64,000 nt of DNA. Origin: Engraulis encrasicolus. Lineage: Eukaryota; Chordata; Actinopteri; Clupeiformes; Engraulidae. Of this stretch, positions 37,901-49,691 are shown in pieces (the first letter of the stretch is position 1; each line of letters begins with the position of its first letter). The translations under genes were made by a program, and so were the position numbers. Under the pieces are notes generated by a model. It was not told the origin of the DNA, ran no database searches, and saw only the letters and a program-made list of their open reading frames with translations. The stretch spans positions 2,475,042-2,539,041 of the forward strand of contig NC_085861.1 of the NCBI RefSeq assembly GCF_034702125.1. The letters are read 5' to 3'.

Positions 37901-40900
37901 GGGTATCTCTAAAAGAAAGAAAGACAGAAATGTACTAAATATACAGTGTGCTCCTTAATTCACTCAATGCTACCGATTTAAAGGAGGATTCAGGCCAATT
38001 TCAATTGCTTACACTACTATTGACATACTGTATCAGTACCCAGAGAGGTGTCACATTTTGATTCACCCCTTTCCAAGATCCTGGACAACTAATGGGATCA
38101 TGGATTTGTAATGATTGAATGTCTCTCCAAATGTCATCCAACACATGCTATCCAACATCAGCAGACACCAACAAACCAGTACTATATTTTGAGATGGTAT
38201 TTGGATGAGACATTTTAATAAATATGTAAATGAACCCCTGCCTCTATTAGCTAGCCAAGATACCAGAAAGGGGTGAATAAAAGAAATGTCTGAGATCTTT
38301 AGATACTGCCAAGTCAAGGGTAGAGTGAACATGCAATACAGTGAGTGAGTGAGTGAGTGAGTGCAATACAGTGAGTGAATTTGGCTGGAATTCTAATTTT
38401 AGCGTCTATGTCTGGTGGTGTTTTACCTGTGTCTTTTTCTTCCAGGTGTTTCTGTGAGTCAAACTCATGTGAGCTCACAGTAAAGACTGAAATGTCGACG
38501 TTGATGTCATGCGTCTGAAACAGGTACAGGGTGTTACAAAAATTACAAATTAAATTCCAAAAAAGTAGCAAGCACATATCATCAAGGAGAGTAGAACAGA
38601 ATACCTGCATCATCTTATCTGCTTTTTTTTTTACTTTGTCCTTGGCCTTTTTATTCCTGTGAAGTATACACGCCCGTTCTCTCTCTGAATCCTATAAACA
38701 GCACATAATGTAATGCACAATGTATACACAATGCACAATGTAATATGTAACGTATACACACCCTACATATCCAATACAATCCAGTTTTCAAAAATTGATT
38801 AATAGTACTTGGACTATTCCCAAACAAATATATTGTTGCTTGTATTCATTTCACTTCATCATTTATAATTTGTATTGTCATTGTCATTTTTTTTTTCTAA
38901 AATTGTTTTCTAAAATCGTTTTTTTCTCTTCTCCAAAAAGCTAGATCTCCATTTTCAAAAATATTTAAAAATGATGTGCTTTCGTGATGCTGCTCAGTTA
39001 CTATCAGCAATGCCATTGTTTTTTGTTTGAATTTTGGTAAAGAAAATCAGATTAAATGAATCCAGTTAGCACTGTCCCGGTACTGTTAAAATAATTTACA
39101 AAAGATGCATGGAACAATTCTTTAATTGGCTTTATAGCATTTTGGAATAAAACTCTCCCCAACATTTCATTTCACAACTTTTTCTGCACTGTACAATTTC
39201 TGTCCTTCGTCACTTACACTGGTGATTCCAGGTAGATCTTCATCTTTCAGTTTCTCATTCCTAAAGACAAAATGTTGTTATTGTATAAATGTCTTTGAAA
39301 TGCAATTAATAGCACAGTGATAATGAAATTGAAAACATGCCAAAATAAGGATAAAGATGTTAAACATTGTATACCTCATGTAAGACGTTGCGTCTATATC
39401 ATCAGTTTTAGTGCAGATGAATGCGATGCTGGTGCATTCTCCTCCCTGCACCATGTCGTTCCTATTGGTTTCAAAAATCTCCCAGGCACAATTGTCAGAT
39501 GCAGGTCGAGTGATAGCACTTACAATCCAGACAACTCTACACTGGCTCAGCATCTAGAAAAAGAAGCAAAGAGGTGGAAAAAAGAGATACAATGTGTGAT
39601 TTCAACCTCAGTCACATGTCTCAGAGCAAAACTCAACAACCAAGTTTTTTTTCTTCATTTTTTTGTGATTTTCTTTTTTTTCTTTCTTTCTTTTTAAGAA
39701 GATACAGTATGTGCAGATATTGAAAAAGCTACTCAATGCTTCAGAAAACATTTTTGGTTATGGAAAAAAAAAAAAAAAAAATTCTTTAAAAGGGTTAACT
39801 GTATGTGTTTTTATTGGAGACATAACTTTCAGTGCATTTTCTACTAAAAGCAACACTCAGGTATTTTTGACATTGAATCCTATTTCCTAGTTAGCCAGAG
39901 CCTTGTAGACATGTTGAGATATGTTCCTTTCAATCCCAAGCAGTCTTTGTAATTCCAGAGGTTGCTGGTGCTACGGCGCAAGTGAACCATGTTTTACAAG
40001 CCTCTGACTAAAATCGGAGATACCGGACTTTCCCATTTGTGAATGACTGGGCAGACTAGGTGGAGTGTGTTACACTTTGACCAGAAAGGGAGCAGGTTCC
40101 ATAAGGCATAAGGCAGGCCAGACGAGCACGTTTTTAATGAACAGCACATCATCACAGACATGCTGACCCAGATCTCAAGAGGCCGCAAGCGTCAGGCAGA
40201 ACCACAGAGCACAAGATGGGCAAAGTAGTGTTTCTCAAACTTCTGCACTTTTAGACCACATCTATTTGAGGAGCCATGTCTCAGAAACTAAGTAAGACAC
40301 GAAGCGAAAATGTTGGATTTCGTCGAAAGGGACATGGGAGGAATTTTTGACCCAAAATCAGGAGACTGATAAGGAATAGCCTTTAGTTTCGGTTTTGAAA
40401 GGGAAGTTAGAGTATTATACCTTTTTCCACATCTCATCTCTGCTCTGGTTATGGTCTCCATTTCCCGGAAGATCGACAAGCACAATGTTTTCTGGAAGGT
40501 GCTTCCATTTGGGCACTTCAATTTTCACAGTTTTCACAATTGGCCAAAAGAGCTGCCCAGACTCATCAGCCATAATGTAAGGTTGGATTTCATCAGACAG
40601 AGCTGTGGCCTGTTAAAATGTATATATTTATCACATACCATCACAAATAAGACCATACATAAAGTAGATTTGTTTACTGGGGCCCTATTATGCTATTTCC
40701 TTGTTAATATTTTGCTTTACTGTGTGTAGTGGAATTCATTTCCAGTGACCAAGTGTTTTCAAGTCCATTCTTTTATCATTGTGTACATGCACAGTAGCCT
40801 ACGTCCCCTGTCTGAAACACATGGAAGTGCAAACATTTAGACCGTCAATGTTCTGAAATCTTGTCGCAGCAACCATGTAGCCTACTAAAGTTGAAAGCCG

Positions 40901-43900
40901 AAGAGAGCACCCGATGTTCACAATTAATCTGAAAAGGAAGCATGATAAGTCCCATGTTATTTTATTAACCCTTACTTTTGAGCGCCGCTGTGTCATTTGC
41001 TGAAGCGCATTCCTTTTCCAATACGAGTCCTCCGTGCGGGTGGTGGACTGCTTGCACAATGGGCAGTCCTCGATGGATTGGTTTCATACTGGGTCTTATA
41101 ATAACACCTCGGCTAGGCCTAGTCTCTGCTACTTTTTATGTTCACATTTATCAACAGGACAGGAGGTTTTTTTTTACAATATCAGTTTCGGTTTCATTTA
41201 CATTAATGACATGCTGCCCGACGCGACCATTCTGTCACCACATTTACCTGGCAAACGTCGAAATGCTCATCCTATTGCCAATGTTAGCTAAACACAAGAC
41301 CTTATACAAAGTACAAATTAGTCACAATTGTCTTATATGTGTCAGCAGGGCCGCTGATAGCTTTTCCTGGGCCCAGGACAAAGACATCTGAAAGGGCCCC
41401 CTACCCAATACATACAATGTTATGAGGACCCAATTCTGGGGACCCTATCTCACTGGGCCCGGGACAACATTCCCCTTTGTCCCCCCTGTCGGCGGGCCTG
41501 AGTGTCAGACAGTAACAAACAGTGAAGCTCCAGATCACACATTCACAATCAAGGGACTCAGGTCCAGGCCCGTTGCGTTAAGGTAAGCAACGTAGGCAGT
41601 TGCCTAGGGCCCCCGAGTAGGAGGGGCCCCCAAGGATGACAGGTTATGTATTCAACAGCAATGACGATTTTAAAATGCTCTATAACAGGGCACAGTAATC
41701 TGTATGAAGGGCTCTGCTGCCAGGGCATCAATGCCTCCTTAATACCCCCAGCTTGAGTGGGCCCCCCTTCCAATTGGTTTGGTTTGCATCAGCGACAGCG
41801 TCAAGTCAAGTGCCGAAAGTTATAGCGCAACGACAGTCAAAGTACCCCCAGCTGGAGCCTATATTTCGGATAACATGAGTCAACACAAGTGAGCTGAGTG
41901 GGATAGATAAATTGTACAACAATCCCTTTCTTGCTTTCAGCTATAATGTGGATTACAAGCTGGAACTTGGGAACATTATTGTGGAGAAACGTGTGGATTA
42001 CAGTGAGAGGTTGGGATACATTCTGCGGTCAAGACAACGCAAGGTAGGGTACTGAGATATTTGTAGCCTGTGATTGTAACCACGGAGTAAGTAACGCAGG
42101 TGGTTGTTCTTGGTCGCTACAGTTACAGTAGTCTGTCTATTCGTGGCCACGTTTGATTTCATTTCTATTACCTGGTCCATAAGAACTAGGGATGGGCATA
42201 ATTAACCGATGATTGATCATTAAACATTTAGTCGAGGAAATTAATTTTCGCCGACGAACCGTTAAAAAAAAAAAAACTTGAATGTAGGTCATTAGTGCAC
42301 GTCCTCAATGCAATGCATTTCGCTGTTACACCTACACAATTTGGGCAGCAGGGGGCAATATCTCACCATCACCGTACCCTGGCTTGACTTATTACCTTCG
42401 CCAGAAGGTTATGTTTTGACGGCCGTGTATTTATTTGTGAATATGTCTGTCTGTTTGTCTGTTTGTTTGTTTGTTTGTAGTTCGCATAACTCAGTCAGAA
42501 CTGAGCCAATTTTAATGAAATTTGGTGGGATGATTGGTCATGATCCAATGAACAATCGATTAGTTTTTGGGAGTGATTGGGTCAAAGGTCAAAGGTCAAG
42601 GTCAAAATGTTTGTTTGTACTTCGTATAACTCAGACAGAACTGAGCCGATTTTTGTGAAATTTAGTGGGATGATTGGTCATGACCCAAGGAACAATCGAT
42701 TACTTTTTGGGAGTGATTGGGTCAAAGGTCAAGGTCAAGGTCACGAAAAGGTCAAAAACGTAAATTGAGCCGATTTTTATGAAATTTACTGGGATGATTG
42801 GTCATGACCTAAGGAACAATAGATTACTTTTTGGGAGTGATTGGGTCAAAGGTCAAGGTCACGAAAAGGTCAAAAATGTTTTTCTTTGCCAAGCACTATA
42901 TGCCAGAACAACGTGTGCATGCTGAATTGAATAAGAGGTCAAGACTGGGCCAAAAATGTAATATTACGATTAGTGGTGGGCCGTTATCGGCGTTAACGTG
43001 CTGCGATAATGTGACACTCTTACCGCACGATAAAGAAAATATCGCACGTTAATCTATTTTCAAAATATGGGTTTGGATTTTGGGTATGCGCGTCATCATA
43101 GCATTTGATTGACAGACGCTCAGACTGCGCTCCAGTCGCTTCTCCTCTCCACCTGTTGTTTCAGCAGACCTACTAAATATGAACAGTGTTTGCATGCTGA
43201 AAACATTAATCTCTCTGCCGTGGTAGGTGTTGTCTGAGTGCTTTTTCATAAGTGGTGACTAGAGAGACGTTATTGTTTCAGGTGAAGCATAACGAGACAT
43301 TATTGTGTGAGTAGCCTACCAGCCCGACATAGCCTACATTTCCTCACTCATTGCATGGAACACATAGGCCTAAACAACTTCCAGAAATCTTACCTGTGCC
43401 ATAATTGCAAAATAGTCCGTGTGATATGCATTTTGAAGATTGTCAAATTGAAACTGTCAATATCTACTCTAGCTGAATGTTTGCAATTGTATTACGATCG
43501 CGCATTTGCGACTCAGTGAGATGTCCGACGGTAATAAATCTCGCGCTTGTCGCGCTTGATATATTTTTTTGCTAACCGAATTCATTTCGAGTTGTAGCCT
43601 AGCCTAACTCCTCTGGCATTCTAACTACAATGTAGTTAGCCAGGTTTGGGCCAAATCGCCGTGGGCCAGTGCTGTATGTTCTAGATATCTAGTAGCCTGG
43701 CTCTTCTGTGTGCACTTTGCCTGCTGCGCGAAGATCCTCCCTCTTTTAAAGGAGCGCGCAGCTCTTTTTAAGTCAGTGGCAGATTCTCTCTCTCTCCCTC
43801 TCCCTCTCTCTCTCTCTCAAATGCTGAATTGTTGAGGTCATTTTGTTTAAATAGCCTAAATGTTTGATAGATTTATCTGTAGGCCTTGTCTCTACAACTT

Positions 43901-46900
43901 ATAGTGCCGCTGTTCATTTTGAAATGTCAGTATCTTATGACTGTATGCTTCCTGACATATTCGACACTCTTTACACATATTGCAGTGATTTTTTTCATCA
44001 CCTAGTATCAACATGACCGTTCTTAAAAATGGTCTTAAGAAACCTTAAAAAACCCCAAGGTTTTTTTTGTTTTTTTTTCGTCATTATTTCGCTAGCGTGT
44101 CTATTCTGAATGAGCCATTTTGACATAGATTAATCTAGATTAATTTCAAAATCACAGTGAGATTAATCTACGATATTCCGGTCCGATTCCAATGAAACTA
44201 ACACCAAAATTTGAAGAATGTTATGCCTCACACTCTGAAGATGGCCAGAAAAAAAATAAGTGGCGTAGGCGAAGGTTTGCGCTCTATCGAGTGCCATTCT
44301 AGTTTGTTACATGCAAGCTTCTGTATAGCGGTCTTTGCCTAACCATGAAGAGGTCACGGCGAAGTGTGGCGTGGGACCATTTTCGGTTAGAAAATGACAA
44401 AGTGTACTGTAATTACTGCAATGTAAATTACAAATGCAGTTCATCGACAACGCTCATGATGTATCACTTGAACACCGCGCATCCAAGCCTTGAAAAAGAC
44501 GGCAGTGATTCATCTCAACCTAGCGTCACCTCGATGTCTGCACCGTTAGTGCCTCAGTTGTTGGCTCGCAACTTGAAGCCTCACTCGTTTGCGCATTGCG
44601 CACCAATTCAGGTTTAACTTTTCTTGTTTATCACTTGACACTTGTGTTGTTAATAAAAACAAATCCTCAAAGAAAAACATGATGTTTTTGATGTATTTTT
44701 TGTGATACAAGAGTATAGGGCAAGACGGGCCTAAATGTGTGCTGTTTTTAATATAAAAATGTTAATGGTTAACCGATTGTTAATCATTAATTCTCCCGAC
44801 GATCGCCGAAGAAATTTTCACCGTATGCCCATCCCTAATAAGCACACACCCCTTCTGGAATGACGACTGTGGTGCAGTGATGTGTTAGTCCAGAGCCATA
44901 CAGAGAACAGAGTCAGGCAATCTCCACTGTGTGCTAGGGCCGACTTCCTCATTAGCAAAATTAGCTGTTTTAGCTTCTCAGTACTGCTCAGCGTTGCGAA
45001 TGTTAGTGCCTAGTAGTGGGCGTAGCACACAGCAAATGCAATGCGATGCAATGCAGGGAATATGACAAGACTTGCTGTTCGTAGTAATAACTTCAGATAA
45101 ACATCACAGGTGGTAAAACTGTTGTGATTATCACCACCGAGACAGTTGATAGTTTACATATTCGTGGTGATTACCCCGCAGTATAGTTCGTTAGTCCTTA
45201 TTTTTGGCTGTTAATGTGGTGGTTCTATGTTGAGTCTATGGGAAGACAGCCACTTTAGGCACGACCTCATCTCGCCGAAAGGCGGGGCTGCAATTTAATT
45301 CCTGGTCCCCCAATCGCGCAACTCTGTTCTCTGTATGGCTCTGTGTTAGTCTATTGTTTAATGCATTAAATGTGAATTGTTGCTGTAAGCGGAAGGCTAT
45401 TACAACTTTTGTGTTGTGTTTGGATGGTATTACAGTTTTTCTCGATTGGTTTGGCTAATTTCTCGAAACTGAGATGACATTCTCAAAACAACACGGACAA
45501 ATCCCCAAACCAACTTGCAATTTCCCAAAACAGAATGGCATTTGTCATTGCTTTCATCAGATATCAAATGCTTTGTACATGTCTCAAATGTTTAGTACAT
45601 CTCTGCAGATTGATATGTACAAATACCCTTCAGTTGACACATTCAGCATAGATTTAGCACATTTTCCAAATAAATTGACCTTGCTTATCTAAACGAATTA
45701 GACAATTCTCAGTCTAATGGTTGCCCTCTCCAAAACACGTCAGCATTATTTCATTGTGTAAGTCATCATATGCAAAGTGGTCTACGCAATTCCCAAAACA
45801 GTCAAGGACATCATATTTTAAGAATTTCATTACATAGTAAATGTTCAACAGGTCAGATGGTATTGTAACTTTTCTAGTTAGTAGAAAATAATTTTACAAC
45901 CGTGTATACTACAGTTTCCTCTGTTATTTGGCTAATTTCATGACATTTTTTCAAACAACATTCTGTTTTGAACAATTGCTAGTTGCTTTGGCATTTGTCC
46001 ATGTTATTTTGTGAATGTTATCTCTGTTTTGAGAAATGAGCCAAACCCATGAGAAACCTGTGATATATGGACATTACTTTCTGTATATGAATTTACAGTA
46101 AAGAAAGTTACTGATAAATGTCCTTGGTAAATTATCTGTGTTGTCAAACTTCAATGTTTCCACTCACTTTTTCATTTTTATACATAGTCGAAATCTGTTA
46201 GCTGAACGTAGATAAAACACCTAACCATTTTGACTGGCAGTGCTTACACAATGGCAAAGGGATCATTTATTTTGGGGGTACTGATGATATATGTGGGGAA
46301 GAAATTTAGTTTTGACACATGGGTAAACTGTTTTTGGGGTGATATGAGCGAGTGATGAGGATCCAAGTAGTTATGCTGAACCATCCAGTTTATTTTGACA
46401 GAAGGACTAAATGAATGCAAATGAGCCAAAGCAATTGAGAAAGATCTATGCCATTTTGATGGTACTGACTATTTATATGTGAGACGGTTTAGTGTTGATG
46501 CTAGAATGAGGTGTTTTGGGAGGTATATGACATTTTGCTAGTTATCTGAACTGTTGTGCAGAAGTGTAAGAATGTTTGGCCAAATGACCCAATGGTTATA
46601 GGAATGTCATCTCAGTTTCAAGAAATGAGCCAAACCAATCGAGAAAAACTGTATTATCAAGTGCGTGGTGGACAGTGTGATGAAGCCGTCTGCACACTGT
46701 GTATTAACTCCAAAGTGCGTGGTGGATGCAATACGAAACGCAGCGTGGAAGAAAAATCACTGAGTAGTAGCAAGGAGGTTGTCTGCTTAACACTAGAACT
46801 ACCACGTCAATTGACCTTTTTACCTAAAAGACCCACAAGAGGGTCATTTGACCCTTTGGACCCCCTGCGGACACTCCTTTTGTTGTGGAAATGTGGCTGT

Positions 46901-49628
46901 TAGCAGCTCACAGCTGTCACTTGAGTCACAGAGTCAGAGACAAGCAATTTGCCGTGCAGTTGGCAGCGTTTCGATGGAAGTGCATTAGATTATTAGAGTA
47001 CTTGCAGGCCCGGGCCCGTCGGCCAAGGAAGGGGCGAACTCGGGCCCCCTCACGGCAGTTGTCCCCCCAGCCCCCCCATAGGCCTGCCCCTGCCTCTAGC
47101 GCTAGAAGTCTCTCAAAAAGAGATGAATAAAGTAAAACAAAAACAATCATGTAGATGGGTCATATAGTCACAGCAATGCTGCTCAATATGTTCTTCACAC
47201 AGTCAATACGACCCACTGTGGTTCCAATCCTAGAGTGCACGCATATGCAGATTTTTTGGGGTAGTTTTTGATACAAAGAGAACAGGCACATAATGTTGAT
47301 TATGTTCTGTTCCTGTTCAGCAAAATGCTTTGGTCATACACTGTATTGTAAAGCTGGATTCCAAATGTAAAGAGGAGGATACTGACACCCTCAGAATTGG
47401 AAACCCAGTCTGCACAGTGTTGGCTACTTATACGTTACAAAATGATAAACAATGAATAAATGACTTACCTGCACATACTGGTGCTACAGCTCGTACTCTG
47501 CCAGTATTCCTATCAACTGATACTCTGTATATTTGTTTCATAGCGATTCGTTTCTGGATTGGATTGGTCAAATAGATTAGTCACCTGCAATGTGGAACTC
47601 TCCTCATTTGTTACAGGCAAAAATGATGTTACTTATTATATACTAACCTGATTATCATAATTTTGATATGACATCTTCCAATACGTTCCAAAATATTTTA
47701 TCCCAATTCCCTAACACTATCTTGAAAATTGAGCAGACTATTCTGCATATGATGACATATGAAGAAAATGTGCTGACATGTTTTCAGGACAACCATTACA
47801 CTGAGAATCAACCAATTGAGATAGATCAGCAAGGTACATTCATTTGAAAATTCTACTAAATGTAAGCTGATTGTGTTAACTGTAGGATACTTGTACATAG
47901 CCATTTGCAAGGATGTACTAAATGATTGAGACATGTACAAAAGCATTTGAAATTTGACGAAAGCAATGATAAATGCCATTCTGTTGTGAGGAACTGCAAA
48001 TTAGGTTTGGGATTTGTCCATGTTTTGAGAATGACATCTCAGTTTCAAGAAATGAGCCAAACCAATGGAGAAAAACTGTAACACACTGTCCGCCAAACTG
48101 TACTATCTGTCTTTGCTGCTGATATCTTCATGCAAGTTGCTGGTGATTTTGGAGGCTGACAGCCCTTGGGAAGAAGCTGTCCCCTCACCCCACACACGGC
48201 CCCTAACAGCCTCATTACCATAACAAAATGAGTGATTAGTGTATTAGGTAAAAGCTGCCGGTGTTCTGTCGAGATGTGTTGCCTCGTCGAGATGAGCGAC
48301 CGGTCGCCCTATTCGATAGTGGTGTTCTATCGATTTGCGATGCCTCATCTAAATGAGCGACCTTGACTTTCCGCGGAAGGCGTTTCAATCGGTCCACGTA
48401 GGACTGTTTTAATAACCATTACTTTGTTTATTTCACGGACAGGGGTGTGCAATCGTTCGTGCGGAGTTTAATAAGAACGTGCGGCTGCTGACCACTAAAA
48501 AAAACGTGAGCCTCTCATGGTGTTCCAATAAAATTTGTAATGTATGCTCTAAGAAAATATATTACTATAATTGCTTTGTTTATTGTAATTTTATTCTTTT
48601 CGTTTAATTTGCTTTTACTCTTATTGTGATTACATTTTTTCTGTACAGAGGCTTTGCCCATTTTGAATGGCACTTGACCTGCATTATCATCTATTATCTA
48701 TTCATTCTATTCTCTACATTTGGTGAAAAATAGGTGTGTATTTCACCAAATATATTGCCAAAATCAGCTTATCAAGTCCCCCCCTTGATATGGACTGGAA
48801 TTGTGAACCTGGCAGGCATTTTATAAAAGTCACTAGTGACTTCAGCATCCTCCAAAACCCCCAAAACCACACCAGGATTGAGTAGATTGGCCAAACTGAT
48901 CATGTAATAAGGCCATAAGGGTATATTATGCTAATAAAAATACACATGCAATAGTGCCCCCCCTCCAAAAAACCAAGTGATTCTCAAACTAAAATACCTA
49001 ACCGAAGTTAGCACAAACCATGAAATGTTTCATATATGATTGAATGAAATAAACTCCTGAAAATAAGGACCTCACTCACTTTCCACATCCGCTGTACTAC
49101 AGCACCTCAAGTCTCTACCTTAATTCTATGTCTTTGGCAATAGATGTAGCTCATCTACTTCATATAGTAGGGCCATGGGTAGAAATAATTGAAATAAGTA
49201 AGGTTTATGGTATGTAAATTACCCAAAAACGTTGCCAAAATCAGCTGATAAAGGCATAAAATGTGTCTACCCTTGACATTAAGAGGCATTTTGAATCTGA
49301 CAGGCATTTAAAAATGTCACAAATGAATTCAGCATCCTCCAAAACCCCCAAAACCACACCAAGATTGTGTAGATTGGTCAAACTGATCCTGTAATAAGGC
49401 CATAAAGGCGATTATGTTAATTTATGCTAATTATGCTAATAAAAAAATTGCTCAACATTTACAAAGTAGCATCCGGCAGTTTCTATGTACTGGGGACCTA
49501 TACTATACATTTCCATCAAAAAACTTTGGGGTACCAAACATTTCCGGGTCCCCTATCCTGGCAAGTAGACTACATGCCTGTTCTGACACTTTGCACATTG
49601 TAGTCTTTTTTGCATATGACATATTTTT

Positions 49629-49691
<63 letters not shown>

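Larger units (their letters stand above)
42187..44837 (+). mobile_element. hAT element (2.65 kb) with 14-bp TIRs and 8-bp duplication
   Basis: Ends TAGGGATGGGCATA / TATGCCCATCCCTA are exact inverted repeats, flanked by ATAAGAAC (42179-42186) and ATAAGCAC (44838-44845), 7/8. A BED-finger ORF lies close to the right end on the plus strand; the catalytic part of the transposase is gone. It contains a tandem repeat (42480-42880) and a second, nested hAT-like end (42971). Confidence 0.88.

Noticed and set aside
40978..41391. 137-codon plus-strand gene
   Set aside because: No domain or splice support. It runs into the hAT MITE at 41346 and sits in the intron of the GTPase gene.
42308..43052. Repeated open frames (about 60-116 codons) as a gene family
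   Set aside because: They follow the DNA tandem repeat GGGATGATTGGTCATGA, a known kind of dispersed repeat, inside a hAT element.
46797..47160. A full piggyBac element
   Set aside because: Only a TTAA-plus-end-like sequence and an Arg/Pro-rich frame. No right end and no transposase motifs.
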